Positions 50,860 through 60,273 of a DNA stretch of 64,000 nt are shown here, in pieces. Source of the DNA: an uncultured Desulfobacter sp. (GTDB taxonomy: Bacteria; Desulfobacterota; Desulfobacteria; Desulfobacterales; Desulfobacteraceae); NCBI RefSeq assembly GCF_963665355.1, contig NZ_OY762229.1, positions 3,720,001 to 3,784,000 of the forward strand. The letters run 5' to 3'. How positions within the stretch are numbered: the first letter of the stretch is position 1; each line of letters opens with the position of its first letter. The notes under the pieces are model-generated. The model did not search any database and was not told the origin of the DNA. It saw only the letters and a program-made list of their open reading frames with translations. The translations under genes and the position numbers were made by a program.

Positions 50860-51978
50860 ATGACAAGAAGATGGGGGGCATACAAGACAATATTGGTCAT
50901 TTGGGGAATGTTCTGCTTGTTATTGCCAGCCCCTGCTGTCTCAAAGACATTGACACTCCAGAGTGCATCTGCCCCCCCTGCGGGAAGCATTACAATTCCG
51001 GTAATGATTGACGCCGCCGCCGATGTTCTTGCCGCAGACGTGACACTGAGCTATGATCCTGATGTACTCACCGCCACAGGCGCATCCATTACCAGTTTAA
51101 CCACAGGTTTCTCTGTTGCCTATTCTGTCGGACGAGGGGAAGTATCTGTATCTATGGCTGCATCCAATCCTATCAGCAGCGGCAGTGGTGCTCTCGTCAA
51201 TATCACCTTTTCTGTTGCCGCAACGGCCCCTTCAGGACAAAGCGACATTACCATCAGTAAAGCGGCATTATTTGACACTGATTTTGAGAGTGCAAGTGTT
51301 TTAGCCGTCGGCAACACAGGGGAGGTCACCATCTTCATAGATACTGCCAACAGCCTGACATTCCAACTGCCTGATACGCTGCAGCCAGGCGACTCTGTTA
51401 CATTCAACACCAACGGGTTCACAAGCAACGGCGATGTGTACTATCGATATGATATTATTCCTGACTACGGAACAGAAAGCTATGATCCCATTACAAATTG
51501 GCAAATGCTGCAGGATTTCACACCTACCGGCACCGTTGTCCACACATTTATACAGCCAGGCAATTATATCGTTATCGCCCGAATCTCTTCCTTTCAGACA
51601 TTGCAGCAAGGAGTCGCCACCCTCATTGGCGGATCAATTGCTGTTGGCGATGGCGGCCCGGTTCATGTTACAGGGCTCTCCATTGATGCCTCAGACACCA
51701 TACAAGTCAACCAGACCGTAACGTTTACAGCTACTGCCACCCATTCTGCGAACGGCACCATATTTTATCGGTTCCACCTCGTCCCAAACTATGGGACTGA
51801 TAGTTACGAGCCATTCTCCAACTGGGAAGTTCTGCAGGATGCTTCCACCAGCAACTCGTGTTCCACCACGTTTACACAACCCGGAAGCTACGTCGTTGTA
51901 GTTTTTGTTTCCGACACCCAGGCTGCGCCCGATAGTGATACCCCAATTATCGGTGCCGTTATAACAGTGGAAAGATAG
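50860..51978 (+). CDS. Secreted cohesin-domain protein with two YGTD/PIIG modules
   Basis: 372 aa; signal peptide 1-29 (ending PAVSK) and a strong GGAGGAAAA site. Residues 30-165 form a cohesin: ITIPVMIDAAADVLAADVTL, LSYDPDVLTATG, and GSGALVNITFSV. Two copies of the shared C-terminal module follow (DYGTESYDPITNWQMLQDF; NYGTDSYEPFSNWEVLQDAS, ending TPIIGAVITV). The gene lies 76 nt downstream of the dockerin protein, suggesting the two products bind to one another on the cell surface or in the periplasm. No S-layer or sortase anchor is seen. Confidence 0.75.
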   Translation: MTRRWGAYKTILVIWGMFCLLLPAPAVSKTLTLQSASAPPAGSITIPVMIDAAADVLAADVTLSYDPDVLTATGASITSLTTGFSVAYSVGRGEVSVSMAASNPISSGSGALVNITFSVAATAPSGQSDITISKAALFDTDFESASVLAVGNTGEVTIFIDTANSLTFQLPDTLQPGDSVTFNTNGFTSNGDVYYRYDIIPDYGTESYDPITNWQMLQDFTPTGTVVHTFIQPGNYIVIARISSFQTLQQGVATLIGGSIAVGDGGPVHVTGLSIDASDTIQVNQTVTFTATATHSANGTIFYRFHLVPNYGTDSYEPFSNWEVLQDASTSNSCSTTFTQPGSYVVVVFVSDTQAAPDSDTPIIGAVITVER

Positions 51979-52141
51979 GTGCTGGGCAAACAATCTGAGT
52001 GCTTACCCAGTCTTTCATATAAAACATCCAGGGATCGCGGCCTTTTTATTTCCACAACGTTGATCGACAATGAACCGGCTGGCTCGCTCCATGATGACTG
52101 CGATCCTTTACGGACAGGGCTAATTTAGCACACTGTCTGTC

Positions 52142-53164
52142 TTATTTGTTTTCCATTTCTGACTGGTATTTAATGAACGCTTCAGGAGATAATTGCAACA
52201 GCTCTTTTTGATTGCCAAGCTGCTGTTCAGTTTTATGGCTCTTTGCCTGAATTTTGGATGTTGTAGCCTTAAATTGCTTCATCTTCTCGAGAAGTACCGG
52301 ATCTTCAGGAACTTCATCCGTCAAAGGGATTATTTCAACAGAATGACCTTTGATATTCAGACTGTCATCAAGCTCTAAATTTAAAACGGAAAGATATTCA
52401 CCACCCATGCTGTTTTGAACTACCAGGGTGTCTTTTACCTGTACTGCTTGGGGGGTCAGATTCCGCCCATGGCCGGCTATGACAACCCCAACCTCCGGCA
52501 GGGCATTATAAGTTAAGAAATTTTTTGTTCCCTTTATCGTCATCTGAGATAAGAGAATAACAAGATCCACTTGATCCTTCAGCTTCGATAAAACAGGTTT
52601 TAATGTGGAAATGGGAGACGATATAATGACGTTTTTATCCTTCTGGACATCATCATTCAACAATACTTTGGCGCTGACACCTGTAATGGCAACTTTAACG
52701 CCATTAACCTCCTTGATTATATATGTATCCGCAATTTTCTCCCACTGGCTTGGATTAAGGCCAATATTGGTGGAAACGAATTGTATGGGGAAGGTATCCA
52801 GTAAGTTTTTTAAAAAAGGAACGCCCAATTCAAGTTCCCCGCCTGAAAGGTTTACCGCATCATAATGCATTCTGCTTATTCCTTCGATTATGATTCTGGC
52901 TCTGGCTTCTGATATAGGTCTTGATTTGTTAATCATATTCCCGCAATCTACCAGAATAACGTTTTCCCGGGTATCTTGTAATTCCCGGATTTTCCCTGCC
53001 TGGCGGGCCAGCCCGCCTTTTCTAACCGAACATCCGCAGGGCAAGACATGCCCGACCATATCTCCGGTATAGACAATAGTCAGCTTTTGGCTGCAAATCC
53101 CCGGGGCAGCCGGAAACAGATAAAAAAATACAAAGCCAATGACTCCGATACAAAGATTACGCAT
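52142..53164 (-). CDS. 5'-nucleotidase/metallophosphatase-like exported protein
   Basis: 340 aa; signal peptide 1-24. The UshA-type pattern is partly kept: LTIVYTGDMVGHVLPCGC, VILVDCGNM, DAVNLSGGELELG and VVIAGHGRNLTPQAV. The metal ligands are modified (for example NLSGGE for the usual NxGNHE), so phosphatase activity is uncertain. The CGC near the first motif recalls a subfamily found near cytochrome or thiosulfate genes in anaerobes. Stands alone on the reverse strand. Confidence 0.7.
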   Translation of the reverse strand: MRNLCIGVIGFVFFYLFPAAPGICSQKLTIVYTGDMVGHVLPCGCSVRKGGLARQAGKIRELQDTRENVILVDCGNMINKSRPISEARARIIIEGISRMHYDAVNLSGGELELGVPFLKNLLDTFPIQFVSTNIGLNPSQWEKIADTYIIKEVNGVKVAITGVSAKVLLNDDVQKDKNVIISSPISTLKPVLSKLKDQVDLVILLSQMTIKGTKNFLTYNALPEVGVVIAGHGRNLTPQAVQVKDTLVVQNSMGGEYLSVLNLELDDSLNIKGHSVEIIPLTDEVPEDPVLLEKMKQFKATTSKIQAKSHKTEQQLGNQKELLQLSPEAFIKYQSEMENK

Positions 53165-53220
53165 GGGTTTCTCCTTTTAATTCTTTATATGAAAGACTGG
53201 GTAAGTGACTCAGATCTTTC

Positions 53221-53371
53221 AAACTTTGTTGTGGGCCGAGTCTGGCAGCTGATATGTCAGGTCAGCCCATGGCTGTTATACGAAAGAACGTATAATTTCT
53301 TTCATGTTTTGTTGTGGGCTGTGCCTGGGTGTTGATAGACCAGGTCGGCCCATGGCCGTTCGTATGAAAGG
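53221..53371 (+). repeat. Two direct copies of a ~70-bp dispersed repeat
   Basis: Period 83 nt. The shared core is GTTGTGGGC...CAGGTC(A/G)GCCCATGG(C)...CGTATGAAAG-like. A third, closer copy of the second unit lies on the opposite strand at about 59150-59209. Confidence 0.65.
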
Positions 53372-53521
53372 CTGACGACTATTCCCAATAAAATTATTGG
53401 GACTTCATATTAATAGCCTTCACGGATTGTTGTGTATTTTGTGGGCCCATGTAAACTTACATGGAGAGGAGAATTGACCTTAAGAGTCGTCAGGCAGAGC
53501 TATACTGAATAAAAATAAATG

Positions 53522-53606
53522 ATATGCATTATCTTTAAACTGGCTACCCCACGGGTAAATTCTCCACCGTACGCTCAGGTAAAGCCGCAAAAAAGATAAT
53601 GCATAT
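53522..53606. repeat. Long hairpin with 15-bp perfect stem
   Basis: ATATGCATTATCTTT at 53522-53536 and its complement at 53592-53606, around 55 nt containing short secondary stems. No coding, no T-run. Might be a structured RNA or a recombination site. Confidence 0.5.
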
Positions 53607-54003
53607 AATAAATCCTTTATACTATTCTAAAAAACTTCGAATCAGATACGAATAGTTAAAAAGGGAAAAATTGTCAAATAAAATGTCAAGATCCAAAACC
53701 GACGATTAGATTTTGTTATAATTCCAAGCCATCTTCACAAGCAGATAATCCATTGATTTAATAATGGTTCCTACAACGCAGCCTGGATAACTTTGGGCAT
53801 TCTTTAGCGTTTATAACACCAAAGAATACCCCCCCAAAAAAAACAAATTGCTTACTGAAGAAAATGTTGAAACAGTGGGTAACGGGTGGTTACTCTCTGC
53901 AAGAAACCGTATTACCGATGATCGATAGATCTGCAGGTTCATTGTCAAGGTTTGTTACTGATTCTGATAACGTAATCCTCACAGCCCGCTCATCAGGATT
54001 TCC

Positions 54004-54292
54004 ATGTACTTGAAACAGCTGGTGCCTTCAAGCAGAATCTGGAACGGTGAACCCCTCATTGTTCCTCTGATATTACTGATACTGGCAACAATTGTTTTCA
54101 GGATAACGGATCTTGATCTTACCATTACCAACCTTTTTTATAAGGATCATCACTTTTATTCAAAAAATCTGCAGCCCTGGGTGCTCATTTTGCAAGTGAT
54201 GTACTATGGTCAGCAGGATTTGTGTATTTCACCGGCCTGCTTCTGGCCATTCTTCTGCGGCTTAAAAAATTTTTTTCTTAACCATGATGCAT
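54004..54292 (+). pseudogene. PAP2-like membrane phosphatase, N-terminal remnant with frameshift
   Basis: The first 60 codons read like a PAP2 family start (ITDLDLTITNLFYKDHHFYS), but the text then slips: the natural sequel SAGFVYFTGLLLAILLRL lies in another frame. The catalytic part (KxxxxxxRP, SGH, SRxxxxxHxxxD motifs) is absent. Confidence 0.5.
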
Positions 54293-54408
54293 CTCAATAA
54301 TACCGGAAAAACATCAAAGATAAAAATGGCTGTAAAAGAGTCAAAAAACGTATCATTAAACATTACTGCCGGAATCCACATCATCATTACGGCTTTTATT
54401 ATAAGCCC

Positions 54409-54663
54409 GTGGGACTACATCCGCCCGGCTTTAAATCAGGTAAACCAGTAGAACTGCCTTTCATGTGGGAGCTTAGAATGGGCCTTTATGCCCTTGCAGC
54501 CACGGCATTAATTGCATTAAGTGTTTCCGGCTACAGGGATGCAATCCATACTGAATTCTTTTCATCAAGTCTGTTGTATTTTGCAGGTCTTCTGGAATCA
54601 CTGTTTTTTATTTTTAAACTCCATACTCTTTTCCGAACAGGAAAGCAAAAATTTACATTCTGA
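54409..54663 (+). pseudogene. Membrane-protein fragment of unknown family
   Basis: 84 codons with two hydrophobic segments (about 22-42 and 56-74) starting at an ATG without ribosome-binding site. Coding-like text appears to begin earlier in the same frame. It lies between two broken envelope-lipid genes, and I take it as part of the same decaying cluster. Confidence 0.4.
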
Positions 54664-54666
54664 TTT

Positions 54667-55003
54667 ATGAACAACGTCTCCATTATTATACCTTTTTACA
54701 ATGAAGAAAATATTGTCCTCCAGGTGCTTGAAGAGGTTTGCGTATGTCAGCCATGTAGCGAAATCATTGCTGTTGATGACGGAAGGGAGATGACAGACTA
54801 CCTTATCGCGTTCAACGGTGTATACAGGTACCTTGGCGCATTTTTCAGAGAGCCGGCTACAGCATTGTCGAAGTTCCCACAAATCACCGCCCAAGACTTG
54901 GCGGAACGTCCAAATACACCAATATGGGAAGGGCCTTCAGGGGAATCCATGATCTGATAGGGGTGAGCTGGTACCTGAAAAGAATGGTAAATCCTTATAA
55001 CTG
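54667..55003 (+). pseudogene. Family 2 glycosyltransferase with internal deletion
   Basis: Starts with the GT2 N-terminus (NNVSIIIPFYNEENIVLQVL... EIIAVDDG), then jumps near 54790-54830 to the C-terminal end, which continues in another frame: [20 protein letters not shown] and [12 protein letters not shown], ending at a stop at 55003. The DxD-containing middle, about 100 or more residues, is missing. Resembles polyprenyl-phosphate mannosyltransferases. Not functional. Confidence 0.75.
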
Positions 55004-55157
55004 AAGTTTCCTGAAAATTAAAATCAGGCGGAAGAAGATTTAAAATTCAATTGGCATAGAAATTGAGTTTCATTTTTCATGCCAAGCGCAGATGTTATTC
55101 AAGATAACATACTGAATTTATTTGAATTGAGCACTAAATAAACCTTGGAAGGCAGGT

Positions 55158-55222
55158 GCTCCTATGGTATATTTTAATTGGCTAATTAATTGAAATTATA
55201 CCAAAAAAGGAGCGGCCTACCA
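55158..55222 (+). promoter_or_regulatory. Hairpin masking the transposase ribosome-binding site
   Basis: GCTCCTATGGTAT (55158-55170) pairs with ATACCAAAAAAGGAGC (55198-55213), which contains the AGGAG site of the transposase. RNA read from outside the element would hide the site; RNA started inside the loop would not. Insertion sequences commonly do this to limit transposase. Confidence 0.5.
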
Positions 55223-56559
55223 TGTTTATATTACGTGATTTGCTATTACCTCTGCAAGCGGTATTTTCTAATACTGCCCAGGGACAGAAACGTAAAGCCT
55301 GGTTTGTATACACGCTATTGGCTGTGGTGGTTCCATTTACATCCTCAATCACCTCCAACCTGTTACGTGCCTTGCAAACACTATTTGGTTTAAAGCTGAA
55401 AAGTCAGCGCTTTTATGCCTTCATGGCGAGCCCTACATTGCCATGGAAAAAGCTATGGCATGCCATGTGGGGAATGATTCCTTCACCGGCTGAAGAAGAA
55501 CGACTGATGTTAGCTCTGGACGATTCGATGAACCCAAAGAGTGGGAAAAAAATTTTTGGTTGCGCACATTTTTACGACCATGCCGCAAAGGTCAACCAAA
55601 GTTCGTATCCATGGTCACAGTGTATTCTGGTAGTAGGTTTATTGAAAAAAATAAAATCCCGATGGGCCTGCCTGCCTCTTGATTTTCGGTTTTATATGAT
55701 GAAAAAGGATATTGATGCCGAATCGGCTACTGCCACACGAAGAGGACAGGTTCTTCCCTTTGAAGACAAAATGGCACAAGCGGCCACAATGATAACGGAC
55801 ATTCAAAATTATTTTAAGCAGCCGGTGCTGATTGTGACAGATAGCTGGTTTGGCAACAATGGCCTCTGGTCCAGGTTGGATCGTGAAACTGACGGCGCTT
55901 TCCATCTGCTTTCGCGTATGCGAACAAATATTACATTATATGACGTTGCACCTGTCTGTGCGGGGACACCGAAGGCTGGCCGCCCACGAAAATATGGCCA
56001 ACGTTTGGGATCTGTTGATACTTGTGCAGCGAAATTGAAGGAGAAGGCTCGGAATTATCGAGTTTTTCTGTACGGCAAAAAAAAGGAAGTGCAGGCATAT
56101 TCACAAACCGTTATGCTGAAAACGATGAAATGCCGCGTACGAGTTGTCTGGGTTTATCGAAAAACACGGTATGTCGCCCTCATGACCACAGATATGGAGC
56201 TTTCGGTTGAGCAAATTATAGAATATTATGGTGCACGGTGGAAAATTGAATCCGGGTTTAAAGAAATCAAACAGGATATTGGCAGTTCAAAATCACAAGT
56301 TCGAAATTCGGAATCCGTATTAAATCATCTTAATTTCTGCATGATGGCCACCACGCTGACATGGATCTATGCCGACCGATTGGAAAACGCACCAGATCGA
56401 AGACATAAAATTCGGGGGCGAGCCGGATTTGCATTTTCTGATGTGCGCAGGATAATTGCGGAGGCGGCATTGAGTTCTGATTTTTATAGTGTTTGCCCTG
56501 TACCGGGGCAAAACCCACAAAAATCTTTGGTCAGGACCTTGCTGCACATGGTCGCATAG
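55222..56559 (+). mobile_element. Intact insertion-sequence transposase, DDE type
   Basis: 445-aa transposase with DDE residues in LMLALDDSMNPKSGKKIFG (Asp), VLIVTDSWFGNNG (Asp) and YGARWKIESGFKEIKQDIG (Glu, in the YREK-like signature of IS4/IS701 families). The ORF is complete, with AAAAAAGGAG upstream. Element ends were not fixed by eye; the insertion truncates the LVIVD remnant to the right. Only one copy is in the window. Confidence 0.85.
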
Positions 56560-56579
56560 CAAGTGCTTGGTAAATTTAT

Positions 56580-56835
56580 ATGAAACTTTAGTAAGGTAAA
56601 TACCTGAATCTCCGGCACACACCAGGTACGAATTCACAACATGAATATCGTACAGCCTTTCATTTATATCAAAAACAGTCTCAACAGAGTCGGGATTTTC
56701 AGGAGCAGTAATATCAAGAACAGTGAGCCCGTCACTGCCTGTTATGTAGGCATAATTACCGACTATGACAATTTCCCTTGCAACGTCAGATTCCGCTTCA
56801 AAGGCAAAGGTTGCGTTGTAATAGTTGTAATTACC
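56580..56835 (-). pseudogene. LVIVD-repeat (propeller) protein remnant cut by IS insertion
   Basis: Reverse-strand text VGNYAYITGSDGLTVLDITA, then FDINERLYDIHVVNSYLVCA and GDSGIYLTKVSY matches LVIVD beta-propeller repeats. It is interrupted at its 3' side by the IS at 55.2-56.6 kb and at its 5' side joins a transposase fragment. Confidence 0.55.
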
Positions 56836-56844
56836 GGCGTCAGG

Positions 56845-57290
56845 GCTTTACCAACGCCATATAGGGATTCGAGAATATCCAAACAAATAGGCATTCCGAT
56901 GGCGCTCACTCCCAGGGATTGTGCGACCATCATTTGGTTCTCCATCCAGGTTACAAAACTGATGTATATTTGAGATCGTTGAGGAATATCCTGCAACAAT
57001 GTTTTGCATTTATTGTATGTCCCGACACTCAGTCCTTTTGTTTTCAGAACTTCCTGACATTTCAAAAGAGCGCGCGCATCACGAAGGAAGCGACGGATGA
57101 ATTGTCGATGTTCAGGCAGCTTACCCAAGGATTCTCTCAGTTTTGAGATAATAGAGCCTTCAGACACTCGCCCGCATGGAGAATGCTTAAGGATCTGTTC
57201 AGCCCATTTTACCAGTCGCTGAATATTCATAAAACGAGCCTTTGTCGATACTTTGGGAGGAACCAGGCATGCAAGAAGGGTTTGTTTCAT
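56845..57290 (-). pseudogene. Transposase-like fragment
   Basis: 150 residues of an apparent transposase N- and middle region (FMNIQRLVKWAEQILKHSPC... SLGVSAIGMPICLDILESLYG). After GVGKAL the frame enters the unrelated LVIVD remnant. Family not named with confidence; the region 57291-57477 holds nothing else. Confidence 0.5.
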
Positions 57291-57477
57291 TTTCTTTGAA
57301 GCCTATCCGCATTTTCAGATAAAAATTCATAATATGAAGTCAAAAATAAAATTTGGCAAGAAAGTAAATCTCTGCATTATCAATAATGCCAAAAATCGGA
57401 AAAATAAAAACATCTAAAATGCGATTTTTTAGACACCCCAATTCTGATCTAAGAACCGTGAGTTCAGAATATGCCGA

Positions 57478-58752
57478 TTACTCAACTTTGATGTTGGTCC
57501 CGATAATGGGGATGGGGGTAGGGGGATTCTTAGGATCTGCCAGTGCTTCCACAAGAACCATATAGTTATCTGCGGCCAGGAACACAAAGTCACAATAATT
57601 TTTTGTGGTCCAGTTTTGCATTACCACTGATGTGTTGGATTCATAATCCTCGGTTCCGAATCCAGCGATATAACGGAATCGGTAATAGATTTCCGATGGG
57701 CCGATGGCGTTGACACTGACCCGGACCGGCGTGTTTGCAGCCACAGTTCCGGCAATATCCATGGACAATGATTTAATTTTTATATCCTCGGTATAGGGGG
57801 TAATGAATGAACCAAAGCCGATGGGTGTATCGCTCACCGCAATGGTGGCTATAACAAGATGGGTGAGCGTGTCAATCACCGAAATAGTATCGTTTTTAGA
57901 GTCTGTCGCAATAATATGGGTTCCTCCGGGTGTTATGCCGATGTGTCCGTTGTTTTCTACATGGATGTCCAACAGCAGCTTTTTTGTTGTCGTATCTATA
58001 ACGGAAATAGTCTCGCTGCCGTCATTTCCCACATAGAGCCTTGATCCATCAGAACTCAGAGCAATTCCCATTGGGGTTTGCCCTACAGAAATTGTAGTTT
58101 CAACAAGATTACTGTCCGTATTGATGATGCTGATTGTGCCGTCGTTACGATTTGCCACATAAAGTGTCTTGCCCGTCTCATTTATTGCCAATCCCACGGG
58201 AAATTGTCCCACGGCAATGTCGGTGATAGATGTCTGGGTGGCTGTGTCTATAACGGAGATGGTGTTGTCAATGGTATTGGATACATATACCCGGGTATCG
58301 TAAGGGTTGACCACAATATCTGCAGGGCTTTTGCCCACCGCGAACGTGGCTGAAACGGTATAAGTGTCAAGATTCAGAACGGATACGTCGTTGCTGCTGT
58401 AATTGACGACATAAGCGCAGGTCTGTTTCGGGTTCAGCTCAACGGCAACCGGATACTGCCCAACTGATACAAGGTAACCAGGGTATGTTTCCGATGGGTC
58501 GTAGACGGAAACAGAGCCATCCGTTGAGTTGGCAATATATATATAAGTCCCGGAACTGTCCACGGCTATGCCGAAAGGGCCGGTTTCAACGTCTACAATG
58601 TCAGTCACCTGATTGGAACCTAAATCAACTACGGACACTGAATTGCTATTTTGATTGGCAATATATGCAAAAGGAGCTGCAGAACCGAAAGACGCAAACA
58701 GAGGAACCACAAGAATGGCAATCGGCAAAACTGATTTGAGTAAATTTTTCAT
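57478..58752 (-). CDS. Secreted YVTN beta-propeller protein with C-terminal YGTD/PIIG module
   Basis: 424 aa; signal peptide 1-25. Residues 28-325 are seven 42-residue YVTN blades, each with the pattern (S/T)(V/I)SVID(T/L)...VG..P.G(I/L)A...G..(L/I)YV(A/G)N. The last 95 residues are the shared module (IYYRFRYIAGFGTEDYESNT, then NYMVLVEAL, ending PIPIIGTNIKVE). Such propellers occur on cell surfaces and in matrices of anaerobes; ligand unknown. GAAGGGAGCG lies just upstream of the ATG as ribosome-binding site. Confidence 0.82.
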   Translation of the reverse strand: MKNLLKSVLPIAILVVPLFASFGSAAPFAYIANQNSNSVSVVDLGSNQVTDIVDVETGPFGIAVDSSGTYIYIANSTDGSVSVYDPSETYPGYLVSVGQYPVAVELNPKQTCAYVVNYSSNDVSVLNLDTYTVSATFAVGKSPADIVVNPYDTRVYVSNTIDNTISVIDTATQTSITDIAVGQFPVGLAINETGKTLYVANRNDGTISIINTDSNLVETTISVGQTPMGIALSSDGSRLYVGNDGSETISVIDTTTKKLLLDIHVENNGHIGITPGGTHIIATDSKNDTISVIDTLTHLVIATIAVSDTPIGFGSFITPYTEDIKIKSLSMDIAGTVAANTPVRVSVNAIGPSEIYYRFRYIAGFGTEDYESNTSVVMQNWTTKNYCDFVFLAADNYMVLVEALADPKNPPTPIPIIGTNIKVE

Positions 58753-58924
58753 AGAGTCTTCGCTCCCTTCAGATCGCTACATGTAATTGATTGCACTGAT
58801 ATAAGAGTTGTTGCTAAATTTCCCGTTTCCAGATTTTTAAGAATTAATTTAATTGGAGAATATCCTGATTTAAGCCACCATTGCAAGCAGGAATATCCCT
58901 TTAATTTTAACACGGCTTTGATTA

Positions 58925-59125
58925 TTCATGGAAACCATCTCCATCCTCGTCTCGGGCGTATTCTCCAGCCCCGTGATTCATGTGCTTATGCTTGTACCCC
59001 CACTCTGGCAACTGATTGTAGATCCCGTATTCATCAGTGTAGATCAAAGTCGTTGGCAAAACGATCGACTTTATCAAGGACTTCATAGTTACCCGGCGAA
59101 CATTAGTAAGCATCTGGATTACCAC
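58925..59125 (-). pseudogene. IS1595/ISXO2-like transposase fragment
   Basis: Reverse-strand text TLIYTDEYGIYNQLPEWGYK and HGAGEYARDEDGDGFHE matches the catalytic core of IS1595-type transposases (Asp in YTDEY). Both ends are missing. Confidence 0.7.
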
Positions 59126-59149
59126 CAGACCGCATCAAATTCGCCAACT

Positions 59150-59209
59150 AACGGCCATGGGCCGACCTGGTCTCTCAACACCCAGGCACAGCCCACAACA
59201 AAACATGAA
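59150..59209 (-). repeat. Third copy of the 53-kb dispersed repeat
   Basis: On the reverse strand it reads CATGTTTTGTTGTGGGCTGT, then GCCTGGGTGTTGAGAGACCA and GGTCGGCCCATGGC, almost the same as 53303-53358. No gene in 59126-59491 otherwise. Confidence 0.65.
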
Positions 59210-59491
59210 ATTAACTCAGCAGCTTATTGGTACTTTCATATAAACATTATACGACCCTGATACACAACATGAGACATAAAAAAGGGGGGACAAATCTTCA
59301 TTTGACCCTTTTTATTACAAATTTGAATCCCATATGCTATAGTGACCACATGTTTATCCTGGCCCTGGGCACGGGTTCTCCCGTAACAAAGTGAACGTGA
59401 CATCCGGGTTTAAGCAACATGTGCTTTCTTATGAAAAACATGAGGGCGGTATTAAAAAACATATTTCAAGGATAATGATCCGGTTTAAACA

Positions 59492-60244
59492 GTGGCGGAT
59501 TTTAAAACACATCTTACCGTGGCAAGTATCGGAAGCAGTATTGCGGCAACAATACTGTTTGCATCGGCAGTTGCATCCCCACAGGAAGTACTGCTTTACT
59601 TTATTTTCGGGGTGGTGGGCGGCCTGTTGCCGGACATTGATTCGGACAGTTCTTTAACGGTCCGGCTGCTGTTTACATTTATTGCCACACTGATATCGTT
59701 TTTAATCATGTTCAAGCAGCGGGCGGACAACACCGTGATGGAGCTGTTCATCATCTGGGCGGTCAGTTTTATTTTTATAAAATTTTTTATATTTTCGTTG
59801 TTTACAAAGCTGACGGTGCACAGAGGTATTATTCATTCCATACCGGCGTCAGTGGCCTTTGGATGCATGGCGGCAATAGGTCTGAACCGCATATTTCATT
59901 TCAGTGATTTTGTATCCTGGATGGCCGGGGGATTTGTTTTTGGCGGTTCAATCCTGCACCTCATACTTGATGAGCTGTGCGGCCTCAATCTGTTAACCGG
60001 ACAAACCAAAAAATCTTCGGGTACGGCGTTTAAATTCGGAAGCATTGGAAACATTAGGGCGACCATCGCCATTTATATGTTCATTGCCATCCTGTTTGTG
60101 GCTATGCCCAGTCACACCCGTTTTTTTTCCGTCATTTTTGCCTCCCAAACCTATGAACACCTTGAATTTTTTCCCAGCGGGAAATGGTTTAGTCGATTAT
60201 GTGCCGAGCTTGCTCATAACGGAGGCAGTCTGGCTCTTGACTAA
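59492..60244 (+). CDS. YdjM-like membrane-bound metal-dependent hydrolase
   Basis: 250 aa from a GTG start. N-terminal His in ADFKTHLTVASIG, then GGLLPDIDSDSSLT, TVHRGIIHSIPASVAFG and LHLILDELCGLNLL: the metal ligands of the LexA-regulated YdjM/DUF457 family. Five to six membrane helices. In E. coli the homologue is SOS-induced; no LexA box was recognised here. Substrate unknown. Confidence 0.78.
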   Translation: MADFKTHLTVASIGSSIAATILFASAVASPQEVLLYFIFGVVGGLLPDIDSDSSLTVRLLFTFIATLISFLIMFKQRADNTVMELFIIWAVSFIFIKFFIFSLFTKLTVHRGIIHSIPASVAFGCMAAIGLNRIFHFSDFVSWMAGGFVFGGSILHLILDELCGLNLLTGQTKKSSGTAFKFGSIGNIRATIAIYMFIAILFVAMPSHTRFFSVIFASQTYEHLEFFPSGKWFSRLCAELAHNGGSLALD

Positions 60245-60273
60245 TTTGTGTCCATAACAATGTGCATAGGGTA

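Larger units (their letters stand above)
53165..54003. other. Repeat-rich non-coding region
   Basis: About 840 bases with no supported gene. It holds two direct copies of a ~70-bp repeat (53221-53290, 53303-53371), which recurs inverted near 59150, and a long hairpin (53522-53606). The rest is AT-rich. Confidence 0.55.

Noticed and set aside
53165-54003. CRISPR array in the repeat-rich gap
   Set aside because: The repeat units are about 70 bp, only two in tandem, imperfect and without uniform spacers; no cas gene is near.
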